A stretch of DNA of 64,000 bases from Ornithinimicrobium cryptoxanthini (GCF_023923205.1 NZ_CP099490.1:2666001-2730000); one strand, 5' to 3'. Shown: positions 8,144-17,417, numbered from the stretch's first letter. Notes: generated from the letters alone by a model not told the origin. Translations and numbers: made by a program.

Positions 8144-8949
8144 CAGCTCGCACCGGGGTGGCTGCGGTGGATGTGCTGCAGCTCTGCCAGGAGGTAGCCC
8201 ATCGGCTGGGAGTGGATGCCCTCGCGACCACCGCGGGAGCGCCATCGCGACTCGTCCGGCAGCGTCAATGTCGCCTCCCGCACGACGGCCGAGACGTGCG
8301 CGACGACCGCGTCGTGCAGCGTCGAGGGCAGCACACCGATCCCCTGCTCGGCGGCCCACACGCTCGTGGCGTCGTCGTCGAACAGTTCGGCCAGATAGGG
8401 CAGCACCGCCTCGAGCCCCGCCTGCATCCGCTCGTGCGACTCCGGGGTCCCGTCACCCAGCCGCACGACCCAGTGGCCGGCGTGGTCACGGTGGTAGGCG
8501 ACCTCCTTGAGCGCCTTGGCCGCGACGGCAGACAGGACCTCATCGGCAGAGGTGAGCAGCCCGGCATACAACTCGTGTTGATAGGACGCGAACCACAAGA
8601 GCCGAGCCATCTCCTGCCCGAAGTCGCCGCGCGGCTGCTCGACCAGGTGCACGTTGCGGAACTCGCGCTCGTCGCGCAGATAGGCCAGGTCGTCCTCATC
8701 ACGCCCGGCACCCTCGAGCTCCCCCGTCCGGGTCAGCAGGGCGCGGGCCTGCCCGAGCAGGTCGAGGCCGATGTTGCCCAGCGCCAGGTCCTCCTCGATC
8801 TGCGGGGCGCGGGTCAGCCACTCCCCCAGGCGCTGGGCATAGATCAGCGCATCATCGGCCAGCCCGAGCAGATAGCTGTATGCCGTGGGCTCACGGGTCT
8901 CCGGCGCCGCCCCGACGGGCTGGGTCGCGGTGGTGTCGCGCTCACTCAC
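8140..8949 (-). CDS. paaC: Phenylacetyl-CoA epoxidase structural subunit PaaC
   Basis: 269 aa. It is the ferritin-like, catalytically inactive partner of PaaA. Family features: AYSYLLGLADDALIYAQRLGEW near the start, then LALGNIGLDLLGQARALL and LKEVAYHRDHAGHWVVRLGDGT. It overlaps paaB and paaD by 4 bp on each side. Confidence 0.93.
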   Translation of the reverse strand: MSERDTTATQPVGAAPETREPTAYSYLLGLADDALIYAQRLGEWLTRAPQIEEDLALGNIGLDLLGQARALLTRTGELEGAGRDEDDLAYLRDEREFRNVHLVEQPRGDFGQEMARLLWFASYQHELYAGLLTSADEVLSAVAAKALKEVAYHRDHAGHWVVRLGDGTPESHERMQAGLEAVLPYLAELFDDDATSVWAAEQGIGVLPSTLHDAVVAHVSAVVREATLTLPDESRWRSRGGREGIHSQPMGYLLAELQHIHRSHPGASW

Positions 8950-9275
8950 AGGTACTCCACGTCGTCGGGCACCTCGTAGAACGAGGCGTGGCGATAGACC
9001 TTGTCGGCGGCCGGGTCAAAGAAGCTGTCCCGCTCGTCGGGGCTGCTCGCGGTGATGTCCGCGGACTTGAGCACCCAGATCGAGACGCCCTCCTGACGGC
9101 GGGTGTAGAGGTCGCGCGCATTGCGCAGCGCCATCTCGGCGTCGGGTGCGTGCAACGACCCGGAGTGCACGTGCGACAGGCCCCGCTTGGCCCGCACGAA
9201 GACCTCCCAGAGGGGCCAGTTGTCCCTGCTGCCCTGCACCCGTGCGCCGTCGTGAACCTCCCCGTCGCCGCTCAT
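8946..9275 (-). CDS. paaB: Phenylacetyl-CoA epoxidase subunit PaaB
   Basis: 109 aa, a usual length. Signature [21 protein letters not shown] and the core [22 protein letters not shown] small subunit of the PaaABCE complex. The frame is open far upstream, but the ATG at 9275 overlaps the paaA stop (ATGA) and gives the family N-terminus. Confidence 0.93.
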   Translation of the reverse strand: MSGDGEVHDGARVQGSRDNWPLWEVFVRAKRGLSHVHSGSLHAPDAEMALRNARDLYTRRQEGVSIWVLKSADITASSPDERDSFFDPAADKVYRHASFYEVPDDVEYL

Positions 9276-10276
9276 GCGACCGCCTGTTTCGCGACCTGCT
9301 TGGCGGCAAAGGCGTTGGCGGCCTCGCGGACCCACGCGCCGTCCTCGTGGGCGCGGCGGCGGTGCGCGATCCGCTCCTCGTTGCAGGGACCATCGCCCTT
9401 GAGCACCCGCCAGAACTCCTCCCAGTCGATGGCGCCGAAGTCCCAGTGGCCGCGCTCCTCGTTCCACCGCAGGTCGGGGTCGGGCAGCGTGAGCCCGAGC
9501 TTCTGGGCCTGCGGCACCGTCATGTCGATGAACTTCTGGCGCAGGTCGTCGTTGGTGAAGCGCTTGATCCCCCAGGCCATGTTCTGCTCGGTGTGCCCAC
9601 CCGGGGCCGCGGCCTCGCCGGTGTCGGGCGGGCCGAACATCATCAGCGAGGGCCACCACCACCGGTTGGCCGCGTCCTGGGCCATCGCCCGCTGCGCCTC
9701 GGTGCCGTTGCTCAGGGTCCACAGGATCTCGAAGCCCTGTCGCTGGTGGAAGGACTCCTCCTTGCAGACGCGGATCATCGCGCGTGCATAAGGACCGTAG
9801 GAACAGCGGCACAGGGGCACCTGGTTCATGATCGCGGCACCGTCGACCAGCCAGCCGATCGCACCGGCGTCGGCCCAGGTCAGCGTTGGATAGTTGAAGA
9901 TCGAGGAGTACTTTTGCTGGCCGCTGTGCAGCTTGTCGAGCAACTCCTCCCGGTCGACGCCGAGCGTCTCGGCGGCGGAGTAGAGATAGAGCCCGTGGCC
10001 GGCCTCGTCCTGCACCTTGGCCATCAGGATCGCCTTGCGCCGCAGGCTCGGAGCGCGCGTGATCCAGTTGCCCTCGGGCTGCATGCCGATGATCTCGGAG
10101 TGCGCGTGCTGGGCGATCTGCCGGATCAGCGTCTTGCGATAGCCCTCGGGCATGGCATCGCGCGGCTCGATGCGCTGGTCGGCACCGATCAGACCGTCAA
10201 AGTACTCCTGGACCGCGTCGGTGTAGTCGGGCGTCTCTGCCGCGTTCAGTGGCTCGCCGAAGTCGTTGCCATACAT
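9272..10276 (-). CDS. paaA: Phenylacetyl-CoA epoxidase catalytic subunit PaaA
   Basis: 334 aa. It is a diiron oxygenase that converts phenylacetyl-CoA to the ring 1,2-epoxide, the key step of aerobic phenylacetate breakdown. Likely iron ligands are in [16 protein letters not shown] and [10 protein letters not shown]. First gene of paaABCDE. CATACT (10284-10289) ends 7 nt before the ATG, so a leaderless mRNA is likely. No paaK ligase, paaG/Z or paaR/paaX regulator is in the window. Confidence 0.95.
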   Translation of the reverse strand: MYGNDFGEPLNAAETPDYTDAVQEYFDGLIGADQRIEPRDAMPEGYRKTLIRQIAQHAHSEIIGMQPEGNWITRAPSLRRKAILMAKVQDEAGHGLYLYSAAETLGVDREELLDKLHSGQQKYSSIFNYPTLTWADAGAIGWLVDGAAIMNQVPLCRCSYGPYARAMIRVCKEESFHQRQGFEILWTLSNGTEAQRAMAQDAANRWWWPSLMMFGPPDTGEAAAPGGHTEQNMAWGIKRFTNDDLRQKFIDMTVPQAQKLGLTLPDPDLRWNEERGHWDFGAIDWEEFWRVLKGDGPCNEERIAHRRRAHEDGAWVREAANAFAAKQVAKQAVA

Positions 10277-10307
10277 GCCCCCCAGTATGCCGCACGGACC
10301 GGTTTGT

Positions 10308-10346
10308 TGTGACAGTCAGACCGTCATCGGCCCGAGGAGTGTCACA
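10308..10346. promoter_or_regulatory. Spaced inverted repeat between paaA and the GNAT gene
   Basis: TGTGACA (10308-10314) and TGTCACA (10340-10346) form a perfect 7-bp inverted repeat 25 bp apart in the divergent promoter region. The first arm overlaps the expected -35 position of paaA. A repressor or looping site is possible; no known PaaR/PaaX motif is recognised. Confidence 0.35.
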
Positions 10347-10417
10347 TCAGGCCCCGTGAGACGCGGTGGCGTCGGCCCCCAGGACCTCGCGCGGGTGGCG
10401 TGCTGGACACTGGAGGG

Positions 10418-10984
10418 GTGAGCCATCCACACGAACACTCTCCCGGCCCCCTCGCCGACGCCAGCGTGCGCACCGGTCGGGTCAACGACGCGCCCGCCGT
10501 CGGGCTGGTCCAGGCGACCGTGTGGCGGGACGCGTTCGCCGACGTCCTGCCCGCGGAGGTCCTGGACACCTTTGACGCCCCGGCCTTCACCACCGTCTGG
10601 CGGCACTCCCTGCAGGACCCGCCCAGCGCGCTGCACCGCCTGCTGGTCGCGTGCGCCGGGGAGCAGGTGGTGGGCTTCGTGGCCATCGGACCGGCCGAGG
10701 TCACCGACGAGAGCGTCACCGAGACCGACGGCGAGCTGCTGGTCCTGGCCGTGCACCCGCAGGCCCGACGCTCGGGCCACGGGTCACGACTGCTGAATGC
10801 CGCCGCCGACACCCTGCGCGCCGGCGACCGCACGGCCGTGCTCGCCTGGCTCCCGGCGACGGACGAGGAGTCGCGCGCCTTCACCGACGCGGCGGGGCTG
10901 GCACCGGACGGCGCCTGGCGCGAACGGGTCGTCGGGCCCGGCGGACAGACCGTGCGGGAGATCCGGGTGCGGGCTTCGTTGTGA
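10418..10984 (+). CDS. GNAT family N-acetyltransferase
   Basis: 188 aa from a GTG. The acetyl-CoA-binding core is visible as LVLAVHPQARRSGHGSRLLNAAADTLR, the usual GNAT V-x3-RxxGxG/A motif. Substrate unknown. GACACT (10406-10411) ends 6 nt before the GTG; a GGAGG lies too close to serve as a ribosome site, so a leaderless start is preferred over the GTG at 10400. The stop overlaps azlC by 4 bp, making it the first gene of a three-gene unit with the AzlCD exporter. Confidence 0.75.
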   Translation: MSHPHEHSPGPLADASVRTGRVNDAPAVGLVQATVWRDAFADVLPAEVLDTFDAPAFTTVWRHSLQDPPSALHRLLVACAGEQVVGFVAIGPAEVTDESVTETDGELLVLAVHPQARRSGHGSRLLNAAADTLRAGDRTAVLAWLPATDEESRAFTDAAGLAPDGAWRERVVGPGGQTVREIRVRASL

Positions 10985-11685
10985 CCAGCGGCGTCCGCAG
11001 CCCGCAGGACGAGGCCGTCATCCGCAAGTCTCTCGGCGTGGTGCTGGCCACCGGCGTCTATGGCGTCACCGCGGGAGCCCTGGCCGTCGCCGCCGGCCTG
11101 TCGGTGCTGCAGGCGATGGCCCTGTCCCTGCTCCTCTTCAGCGGCGGGTCCCAGTTCGCGTTCTTCGGCGTCATCGGCGCCGGCGGCAGCCCGGTGGCCG
11201 CCGTCGCCAGCTCGACCCTGCTGGGGGTGCGCAACGGCTTCTATGGCCTGCAGGTCTCCCAGCTGCTGGGCGTGCACCGGTGGGCGCGACCGCTGGCGGC
11301 GCACCTGACGATCGACGAGTCCACGGCCGTCGCAATCACCCAGACCGAGTCCCGCCAGCAGCGGATCGGCTTCTGGCTGACCGGCGCCGGCATCTTCGTG
11401 CTGTGGAACGCCACGACCTTCCTCGGCGCCATCGCCGGGGAGGCGATGGGAGACCCGCGCACCTATGGCCTCGACGCCGCCGCTGCCGCAGCCTTCGTGG
11501 GCCTCCTCTGGCCACGGCTGCGCGGGCGGGACCCGCTGGCCGTCGCCGCCCTCGCGGTGCTGATCACGGTGGTGACCGCACCGTTCGTCCCGGCCGGGGT
11601 CCCGGTCCTGACCGCTGCGCTGGCCGCGCTCGCCGTCGGCCTCCCCCGCCGCACGTCCCGGGTCTCGAAGGTAGTCGCACCGTGA
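10981..11685 (+). CDS. azlC: AzlC family branched-chain amino acid exporter, large subunit
   Basis: 234 aa, GTG start overlapping the GNAT stop. Hydrophobic throughout, with family features LLLFSGGSQFAFFGVIGAGG, LGVRNGFYGL and HLTIDESTAVAI. AzlC and AzlD together export branched-chain amino acids and analogues in other bacteria. The open frame continues upstream inside the GNAT gene; the GTGA overlap decides the start. Confidence 0.87.
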   Translation: MTSGVRSPQDEAVIRKSLGVVLATGVYGVTAGALAVAAGLSVLQAMALSLLLFSGGSQFAFFGVIGAGGSPVAAVASSTLLGVRNGFYGLQVSQLLGVHRWARPLAAHLTIDESTAVAITQTESRQQRIGFWLTGAGIFVLWNATTFLGAIAGEAMGDPRTYGLDAAAAAAFVGLLWPRLRGRDPLAVAALAVLITVVTAPFVPAGVPVLTAALAALAVGLPRRTSRVSKVVAP

Positions 11686-11990
11686 CCATGTGGCTCGCCG
11701 TCCTGGCCGCCTGCGCCCTCGCCTTCGGCCTCAAGCTGGCGGGCTACCTCGTGCCACAGCACGTCCTCGACATCCCCTGGGTGCACCGCGTCACCCCCCT
11801 GCTCCCGGTCGCTCTCCTCTCGGCGCTGATCGTGACCCAGGCCGTCCTCACCGGCGACGGCCACCTGGTCCTCGACGCGCGGGCGGCAGGCGTCGCCGTG
11901 GCAGTCCTGCTGCTCATCCTGCGTGCCCCGTTCCTGCTGGTCGTCGCCGCGGCTGCCCTCACCGCGGCCCTGGTCCGCGCCCTCCTCTGA
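11682..11990 (+). CDS. azlD: AzlD family branched-chain amino acid exporter, small subunit
   Basis: 102 aa with about four membrane segments. Features VHRVTPLLPVALLSALIV and DARAAGVAVAVLLLILRAPF agree with AzlD. It starts at a GTG inside the azlC stop; an ATG two codons later (11688) is the alternative. Confidence 0.85.
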   Translation: MTMWLAVLAACALAFGLKLAGYLVPQHVLDIPWVHRVTPLLPVALLSALIVTQAVLTGDGHLVLDARAAGVAVAVLLLILRAPFLLVVAAAALTAALVRALL

Positions 11991-12013
11991 CGGCATGGGA
12001 GATCTCTAACGCC

Positions 12014-13171
12014 ATGGGACGCATCGTCGGCATCGACCTGGCCCGCTGCCTCGCGCTGCTGGGGATGATCACCGCACACCTGGTCAGCTCCACCGGCGAC
12101 GGGCCCGGCGGAGTGAACACCTGGTTCCAGATCACCGCCGGTCGCTCGTCCGCGCTCTTTGCGGTCCTCGCCGGGGTCTCGATCGTGCTGGTGACCCGAG
12201 CCCGGCCGGCGCGCGGCGCACGTGACCACCGCCTCGCGCTGGTGGTGCGAGCACTGGCGATCGCCGTCATCGGTCTCTTCCTCGGGGTCCTGTCATCCGG
12301 GCTGGCCGTCATCCTCACCTACTACGGCGTGCTGTTCCTGGTCGCGGTGCCGGTGTTGACCTGGTCCGCCGGGCGTCTCGGCATACTCGCCCTCGCCTGG
12401 GGTCTGGCCTCTCCGATCGCCAGCCTGGCGCTGCGGCCACACCTGCCGGAGAGCACCTTCGACGTGCCCGACCCCGCGTCCTTCGCGCACCCACTGCAGC
12501 TGCTCTCCGAGGTGCTGGTGACTGGCTACTACCCGGTGCTCACCTGGGCGACCTACCTGTTTGCCGGTATGGCGATCGGCCGCCTAGACCTGCGCGGCAC
12601 GTGGGCGCGGCGGCGCCTGTTCGTCACCGGCGCCTGGGTGGCCGTGCTCGCGCTGGCCACCGCTCGCTATGCCACCCGCAGCGAGTCTGTGCGGGCAGCC
12701 CTCCTGGACACCTATGACCGGTGGGAGCCCGTCTCAAACTGGGCCGACCTCGAGCAGGTGATGCGGACCGGGCTGTATGGAACCACCCCCACCGGCTCCT
12801 GGTCGTGGCTGTGGGTGTGGTCGCCGCACAGCGGGTCGATCGTCGACCTCACGCACACCGTCGGCACCTCGATGCTGGTCATCGGCGCGTCCCTGATGGT
12901 GGCCGAGGCGCTCCGGCGCCACCAACGGTGGCTGCAGGTGGTGGCCGGCGCCGGCACGATGACCCTGACCCTGTATGCCGCGCACGTCACGGTCGTGGCG
13001 GCCGGTCGCGCCGACGCCCTGGCGGGCCCGGACATCTGGGTCCTGGATGTGCGCTGGCACCTGGTCGGCGTCCTGGTCGTGGGTGCGGGCTTCGCGCTGG
13101 CCCGACAGCGAGGACCCCTCGAGCGGCTCGTCTCGCTGCTGAGTGAGGCCGCGGTCCGGCCACCGCGCTGA
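12014..13171 (+). CDS. Acyltransferase-like membrane protein (DUF1624/DUF418 type)
   Basis: 385 aa with around ten hydrophobic segments. The N-terminus RIVGIDLARCLALLGMITAHL fits the heparan-alpha-glucosaminide N-acetyltransferase-like and DUF418 group, and an extracytoplasmic loop is rich in Trp/Tyr. Such proteins are thought to move acyl groups across or at the membrane; the substrate is unknown. It lies 23 bp after azlD, so co-transcription is possible. The open frame extends upstream into azlD; the ATG at 12014 gives the family start. Confidence 0.75.
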   Translation: MGRIVGIDLARCLALLGMITAHLVSSTGDGPGGVNTWFQITAGRSSALFAVLAGVSIVLVTRARPARGARDHRLALVVRALAIAVIGLFLGVLSSGLAVILTYYGVLFLVAVPVLTWSAGRLGILALAWGLASPIASLALRPHLPESTFDVPDPASFAHPLQLLSEVLVTGYYPVLTWATYLFAGMAIGRLDLRGTWARRRLFVTGAWVAVLALATARYATRSESVRAALLDTYDRWEPVSNWADLEQVMRTGLYGTTPTGSWSWLWVWSPHSGSIVDLTHTVGTSMLVIGASLMVAEALRRHQRWLQVVAGAGTMTLTLYAAHVTVVAAGRADALAGPDIWVLDVRWHLVGVLVVGAGFALARQRGPLERLVSLLSEAAVRPPR

Positions 13172-13330
13172 CTCCTGTGTCACTCCAGTCACCCTCATGG
13201 ACGAACTGAGTCAGCGCCTCAATCACCCCCGCATCATCAGCTTCCTCGACCGCGCCATCCGGCAGGGTGCCGCCAGCTGACTGCCGACCCTGCCGCCACC
13301 GACGCCTGGCCAGCGCACAATCCACGTCGT

Positions 13331-13352
13331 GTTCACCTGTCGTTCACCTCAT
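13331..13352 (+). promoter_or_regulatory. PHO-box-like direct repeat
   Basis: GTTCACCTGTC (13331-13341) is followed directly by GTTCACCTCAT (13342-13352), two 11-bp units. Streptomyces PhoP sites are tandem 11-bp units with the same GTTCACC core. It sits about 105 bp upstream of the 51-aa gene, in the 284-bp gap 13172-13455. Confidence 0.45.
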
Positions 13353-13419
13353 GAGTCACATAGGCCTCGTGAGCATCAGTAGTTGCCGGAGACTGGTTCT
13401 TTATGGCGTTCTGGGGTAG

Positions 13420-13441
13420 TCTGGGTGAACAGTAGATGAAC
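13420..13441 (-). promoter_or_regulatory. Second PHO-box-like direct repeat, opposite strand
   Basis: Read on the minus strand, GTTCATCTACT (13431-13441) is followed by GTTCACCCAGA (13420-13430), again two 11-bp units. It lies directly in front of the ribosome site of the 51-aa gene and faces the first repeat. Confidence 0.4.
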
Positions 13442-13455
13442 GCGAGGTGACCACC

Positions 13456-13611
13456 ATGGTCAAGGTCCACAGCATCAAGGACAAGAGCAAGCAGGGACCG
13501 GTCTTGAGCTGGGTCGCGGTCCCCGACTCCGACGGCCGCATCCACATGGAGATGCGCTGGCACGTCCAGTCGAGGCGCCAGCACGGCCGCCGCAGGCACA
13601 GCGCCGCCTGA
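13456..13611 (+). CDS. Small uncharacterised basic protein (51 aa)
   Basis: The product is 51 aa, with a central KQGPVLSWVAVPDSDGRIHM stretch and a basic tail ending RRHSAA. GAGGTGA (13444-13450) gives a good ribosome site 5 nt before the ATG, and a strong hairpin follows the stop within 20 bp, so it looks like a complete monocistronic gene. I do not recognise a named family. The PHO-box-like repeats upstream suggest a phosphate-linked role, but this is inference. Confidence 0.65.
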   Translation: MVKVHSIKDKSKQGPVLSWVAVPDSDGRIHMEMRWHVQSRRQHGRRRHSAA

Positions 13612-13626
13612 CACTCTTCACCAGCG

Positions 13627-13654
13627 GAGAGGCCGCCCGATCGGGCGGCCTCTC
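13627..13654 (+). terminator. Strong palindromic terminator
   Basis: A perfect 28-bp palindrome (arm GAGAGGCCGCCCGA) starts 15 bp after the stop of the 51-aa gene. It would fold into a stable GC-rich hairpin; no long T-tract follows. Confidence 0.65.
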
Positions 13655-13663
13655 TCGTGACTC

Positions 13664-13715
13664 TTGACACATCGATTATCGATGGTTATGTTTATCGATA
13701 ACATCGATCATCGAT
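13664..13715 (+). promoter_or_regulatory. Sigma70-type promoter filled with five ATCGAT motifs
   Basis: TTGACA (13664-13669) and TATGTT (13687-13692) are spaced exactly 17 bp. ATCGAT occurs at 13671-13676, 13678-13683 (both in the spacer), 13694-13699, 13703-13708 and 13710-13715. Two pairs have a 1-bp gap. Binding here would block RNA polymerase. The likely binder is the small HTH protein encoded second in the operon (inference). Confidence 0.7.
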
Positions 13716-13726
13716 AGGAGAGTCCA

Positions 13727-14335
13727 ATGTCGACCAGAGTCCATCGCGTCACCGGGTGGGACCGTCCCAGCCAGATCATGCTCGAGGGTCTGCTGGTGGC
13801 GGTGATGCTGCTGGCAATAGTCTTCGGCGCCGTCACCCTCATCACTCTCTTCACCGACCGCGAGGTCGCGGTCCCGGTCGCTCTCACCGAGCAGCCTCTG
13901 GGCTCTGCGAGCGGCGCCACTCTCGCGACGACCGAGGGGGAGCTCACGCTGACCGAGGCGACCACCGGTCAGGTGCTGCTGGTGGCGGCGCCACTGGTGT
14001 TGGGGACCGCGGTGGTGACCGGCGCGGCATACTGCCTCCTCCTGGTCGTCAGGTCCCTGCGGACCGGCACGCCCTTCCATCGTCGCAACGCGCGACGGCT
14101 GATGACCGCCGCTCTGATCGTGCTCTTCGGGGGCGTGGTGGCGGGGATGGCCGACACCGTCGGCACGATGGCCCTGGCGATGGACGGTCAGGAGCTCCTG
14201 GGGGACGGCAGCCCGCTCGTGGCGAGTGCGTCACTGCCACTGGCGTTCGTCGGCATCGGCCTGCTCCTGCTGTGTCTCGCCGAGTTCTTCCGTCGGGGCA
14301 CCCAGCTGGCCGAGGACGTCGAGGGACTCGTCTGA
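13727..14335 (+). CDS. DUF2975-like four-TM membrane protein
   Basis: 202 aa with four membrane segments (about 20-43, 85-108, 123-145, 165-187). The loop PFHRRNARRLMTAALIVLFGG and the tail FRRGTQLAEDVEGLV match the DUF2975 pattern. AGGAG (13716-13720) is 6 nt before the ATG. The next gene starts within its stop codon (TGATG). DUF2975 genes are commonly paired with a small Xre-type regulator; the function of the pair is not known to me. Confidence 0.75.
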   Translation: MSTRVHRVTGWDRPSQIMLEGLLVAVMLLAIVFGAVTLITLFTDREVAVPVALTEQPLGSASGATLATTEGELTLTEATTGQVLLVAAPLVLGTAVVTGAAYCLLLVVRSLRTGTPFHRRNARRLMTAALIVLFGGVVAGMADTVGTMALAMDGQELLGDGSPLVASASLPLAFVGIGLLLLCLAEFFRRGTQLAEDVEGLV

Positions 14336-14574
14336 TGACGCCGGCAGAGGTCGAGGACCGCGACGGCCACCGGATCGTGTCGCGCCTGGACGCCCTCCTG
14401 ACCGACCGCGACATGACGCTGACCGAGCTCGCCGAACGAGTCGGGGTCACGGTGGTCAACCTGTCGGTCCTGAAGAACAACCGCGCCAAGGCGGTGCGGT
14501 TCTCGACGCTGACGGCGATCTGCGACGTCCTCGAGTGTGAGCCGGGGGACGTGCTCGGTCTGCGCCCCCGCTGA
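14335..14574 (+). CDS. Small Xre/YozG-type HTH regulator
   Basis: 79 aa, almost only a helix-turn-helix domain: LTELAERVGVTVVNLSVLKN, FSTLTAICDVLECEPGDVLGL. It is the short regulator type that accompanies DUF2975 proteins. Translationally coupled to the upstream gene. Probably represses its own operon through the ATCGAT cluster. Confidence 0.82.
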   Translation: MTPAEVEDRDGHRIVSRLDALLTDRDMTLTELAERVGVTVVNLSVLKNNRAKAVRFSTLTAICDVLECEPGDVLGLRPR

Positions 14575-14595
14575 TCTGGTCGACCCAACAACGAC

Positions 14596-14627
14596 GTGGC
14601 CGGGCCCCCAGACGGGGACCCGGCCAC
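14596..14627. terminator. Hairpin between convergent HTH gene and pnp
   Basis: GTGGCCGGG and CCCGGCCAC pair, with an inner CCCC/GGGG around AGAC. It could stop transcription from both sides; T-tracts are absent. Confidence 0.55.
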
Positions 14628-14665
14628 TGCCGATCTCGCGCCATGTGAACGGCGCGGGTCAGCGA

Positions 14666-17242
14666 TCAGGCGTTGTCGGCGTTCCCACCGTCGTGGGAAC
14701 CCTCGTTGCCACCGCGACCGCGGCCACCGCGGCGGCGGCGGTTGCGACGCGGACGGTCGCGGCCCTCGGACTCCTCGCCCTCGGACTCGTCACCCTCGCT
14801 CGCGACCTCACCACCGGTCGTCCCCTCACCGTCGGTCGCCTCGTCGGCGTCGGTCGCCTCGTCGGCGTCCTCCGGTGCGGCCGGCACGTGTGCCGGGGCG
14901 GCGGGAGTGGTGTCCACCTCGGCCGGAGCCTCAGCGGCAGGTGCCTCGACCGAAGAAGCCTCGTCCGCCACCGGAGCGTCGTCCTCGGCGTCGCCGTTGT
15001 CGGCGACGACCGCGGCCAGCGAGAGCTTGCCGCGCGGGTCGACCTCCTTGAGCTCGACCTGCACCTTCTGGCCCACGGACATGACATCCTCGACGGCGTC
15101 GATGCGCCTGCCGCCGACGAGCTTGCGGATCTCGGAGATGTGCAGCAGCCCGTCCTTGCCCGGGAGCAGCGAGATGAACGCACCGAAGGTCGTCGTCTTC
15201 ACGACGGTGCCCAGGAAGCGCTCGCCGATCTCGGGCATCTGCGGGTTGGCGATCGCGTTGACCGCCGCGCGAGCAGCCTCGGCCGAGGGACCGTCGGTGG
15301 CGCCGATATAGACGGTGCCGTCGTCCTCGATCGAGATGTCGGCGCCGGTGTCCTCCTGGATCTGGTTGATCATCTTGCCCTTCGGGCCGATGACCTCACC
15401 GATCTTGTCGACGGGGACCTTGACCGCGATGACGCGAGGAGCATAGGGGCTCATCTCGTCCGGCACGTCGATGGCCTCGTTCATGACGTCCAGGATGTGC
15501 AGACGGGCGTCGTGCGCCTGGGTCAGCGCGCCACCGAGCACGGAGGCGGGGATGCCGTCCAGCTTGGTGTCGAGCTGGATGGCGGTGACGAACTCCCGCG
15601 TGCCGGCGACCTTGAAGTCCATGTCACCGAAGGCGTCCTCAGCCCCGAGGATGTCGGTCAGGGCGGCATACTGCGTCTCGCCGTCGACCTCCACCGAGAC
15701 CAGGCCCATCGCGATGCCCGCGACCGGGGCGCGCAGCGGCACACCGGCGTTGAGCAGCGACATCGTGGACGCGCAGACCGAGCCCATCGAGGTCGAGCCG
15801 TTGGAGCTCAGGGCCTCGGAGACCTGGCGGATCGCATAGGGGAACTCCTCGCGGGTCGGCAGGACCGGCATGAGGGCACGCTCGGCGAGCGCACCGTGGC
15901 CGATCTCGCGACGCTTCGGGGAGCCCACGCGACCGGTCTCACCGGTGCTGTAGGGGGGGAAGTTGTAGTTGTGCATGTAACGCTTGCGCGTCACGGGCGA
16001 CAGGGTGTCCAGCTGCTGCTCCATGCGCAGCATGTTGAGTGTGGTGACACCCATGATCTGGGTCTCGCCGCGCTCGAAGATGGCCGAGCCGTGGGCGCGC
16101 GGGATGACCTCGACCTCGGCGCTCAGCGCGCGGATGTCGGCCAGGCCACGGCCGTCGATGCGGACCTTCTCCTTGATGATCCGCTCGCGGATCAGCTTCT
16201 TCTGCACGGCGCGGTAGGCCGCGTCGATCTCCTTGTCGCGACCGGCGAACGGCGCGTCCGGCTTCACGTCGGAGTCACCGGCAGCGTCCCAGTGCAGCCC
16301 GAGGAGGGTGCCCTTGGCGGCCGTCTTGATCTCGGAGATGCGGTCCTCGCGCTCCTGCTTGCCAGCGATCTGCAGCGCGGCGGTCAGGTCGGTCAGGACC
16401 TCGGACTCGACGGCGGCGTAGGCGTCGTCCTCGTAGTCCAGGAATCGCGGGAACTCCTGCACCTCCTTGGCGGCGTTGCCGGCCAGCTCGGACTGCGCCT
16501 TGCACAAGGTGGCGATGAAGCCCTTGGCTGCCTCGAGACCTTGGGCGACGATCTCCTCGGTCGGAGCGGTCTTGCCCATGGTGTTGACCAGGTCCCAGGT
16601 GGCCTCGGTGGACTCGGCCTCGACCATCATGATCGCGACGTCGTCGTTGCCGGAGTCGTCGGTGCCCACGACGCGGCCGGCCACGACCATGTCGAAGGTC
16701 GAGCGCGCGGCGTCACTGAAGTTCGGGAAGGCGACCCACTGGTCGTCGATCAGCGAGACGCGCACGCCACCGATCGGGCCGCTGAAGGGCAGGCCCGAGA
16801 TCTGGGTGGACAGCGACGCGGCGTTGATCGCCAGCACGTCGTACTGGTGGTCCGGGTTCAGGGACAGGACGGTGATGACCACCTGGACCTCGTTGCGCAG
16901 GCCCTTGGCGAAGGTCGGGCGCAGCGGACGGTCGATCAGGCGGCAGGTCAGGATCGCGTCCGTGGACGGGCGACCCTCGCGGCGGAAGAAGCTGCCCGGG
17001 ATCTTGCCCGCGGCATACATGCGCTCCTCGACGTCCACCGTCAGGGGGAAGAAGTCGAAGTGGTCCTTCGGGTGCTTGCTGGCCGTGGTGGTGGACAGCA
17101 GCATGGTGTCGTCATCGAGGTAGGCGGTGACGGATCCGCCGGCCTGCTTGGCCAGACGCCCGGTCTCGAACCGGACGGTGCGGGTGCCGAACGAACCGTT
17201 GTCAATGACGGCTTCGGCAAATGTGATCTCTGGACCCTCCAT
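14666..17242 (-). CDS. pnp: Polyribonucleotide nucleotidyltransferase (GPSI type)
   Basis: 858 aa. Phosphorolytic 3'-5' exoribonuclease; the actinobacterial form was first described as guanosine pentaphosphate synthetase. Two RNase PH domains, with [20 protein letters not shown] in the first and [19 protein letters not shown] and [12 protein letters not shown] in the second, a KH domain ([11 protein letters not shown]) and an S1 domain ([18 protein letters not shown]). The tail of about 100 residues is acidic, then Arg/Gly-rich. AAAGGAGG lies just upstream of the ATG. rpsO precedes it, as in most bacteria, but a terminator separates them. Confidence 0.97.
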   Translation of the reverse strand: MEGPEITFAEAVIDNGSFGTRTVRFETGRLAKQAGGSVTAYLDDDTMLLSTTTASKHPKDHFDFFPLTVDVEERMYAAGKIPGSFFRREGRPSTDAILTCRLIDRPLRPTFAKGLRNEVQVVITVLSLNPDHQYDVLAINAASLSTQISGLPFSGPIGGVRVSLIDDQWVAFPNFSDAARSTFDMVVAGRVVGTDDSGNDDVAIMMVEAESTEATWDLVNTMGKTAPTEEIVAQGLEAAKGFIATLCKAQSELAGNAAKEVQEFPRFLDYEDDAYAAVESEVLTDLTAALQIAGKQEREDRISEIKTAAKGTLLGLHWDAAGDSDVKPDAPFAGRDKEIDAAYRAVQKKLIRERIIKEKVRIDGRGLADIRALSAEVEVIPRAHGSAIFERGETQIMGVTTLNMLRMEQQLDTLSPVTRKRYMHNYNFPPYSTGETGRVGSPKRREIGHGALAERALMPVLPTREEFPYAIRQVSEALSSNGSTSMGSVCASTMSLLNAGVPLRAPVAGIAMGLVSVEVDGETQYAALTDILGAEDAFGDMDFKVAGTREFVTAIQLDTKLDGIPASVLGGALTQAHDARLHILDVMNEAIDVPDEMSPYAPRVIAVKVPVDKIGEVIGPKGKMINQIQEDTGADISIEDDGTVYIGATDGPSAEAARAAVNAIANPQMPEIGERFLGTVVKTTTFGAFISLLPGKDGLLHISEIRKLVGGRRIDAVEDVMSVGQKVQVELKEVDPRGKLSLAAVVADNGDAEDDAPVADEASSVEAPAAEAPAEVDTTPAAPAHVPAAPEDADEATDADEATDGEGTTGGEVASEGDESEGEESEGRDRPRRNRRRRGGRGRGGNEGSHDGGNADNA

Positions 17243-17378
17243 CGGGTCCTCCTTTTCTCTCTCTCAGCAGCTCGGAGCATCGTCGTTGTGCCCGGCTGTT
17301 TCCATCTTGGGTGAGGCACGTGACCCCACGGTGACGGGACCATGCCCGTCGGACGGGACTGGCCCGTCATACGCAAAA

Positions 17379-17405
17379 GAGCGGCTCCCGGGATGGGAGC
17401 CGCTC
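17379..17405 (-). terminator. Rho-independent terminator after rpsO
   Basis: On the minus strand an 11-bp stem (GAGCGGCTCCC/GGGAGCCGCTC) with a 5-nt loop is followed by TTTTGCG. It begins 12 nt after the rpsO stop and separates rpsO from pnp. Confidence 0.8.
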
Positions 17406-17417
17406 CCCTGCGAAACT

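Noticed and set aside
13197-13280. 27-codon plus-strand frame in the gap after the acyltransferase gene
   Set aside because: No ribosome site, no recognisable family and very short; it could be chance or a small remnant.
14537-17314. 925-codon plus-strand open frame opposite pnp
   Set aside because: It mirrors pnp exactly and arises from the high-GC codon pattern; its composition is Gly/Val/Arg/Asp-rich with no domain.
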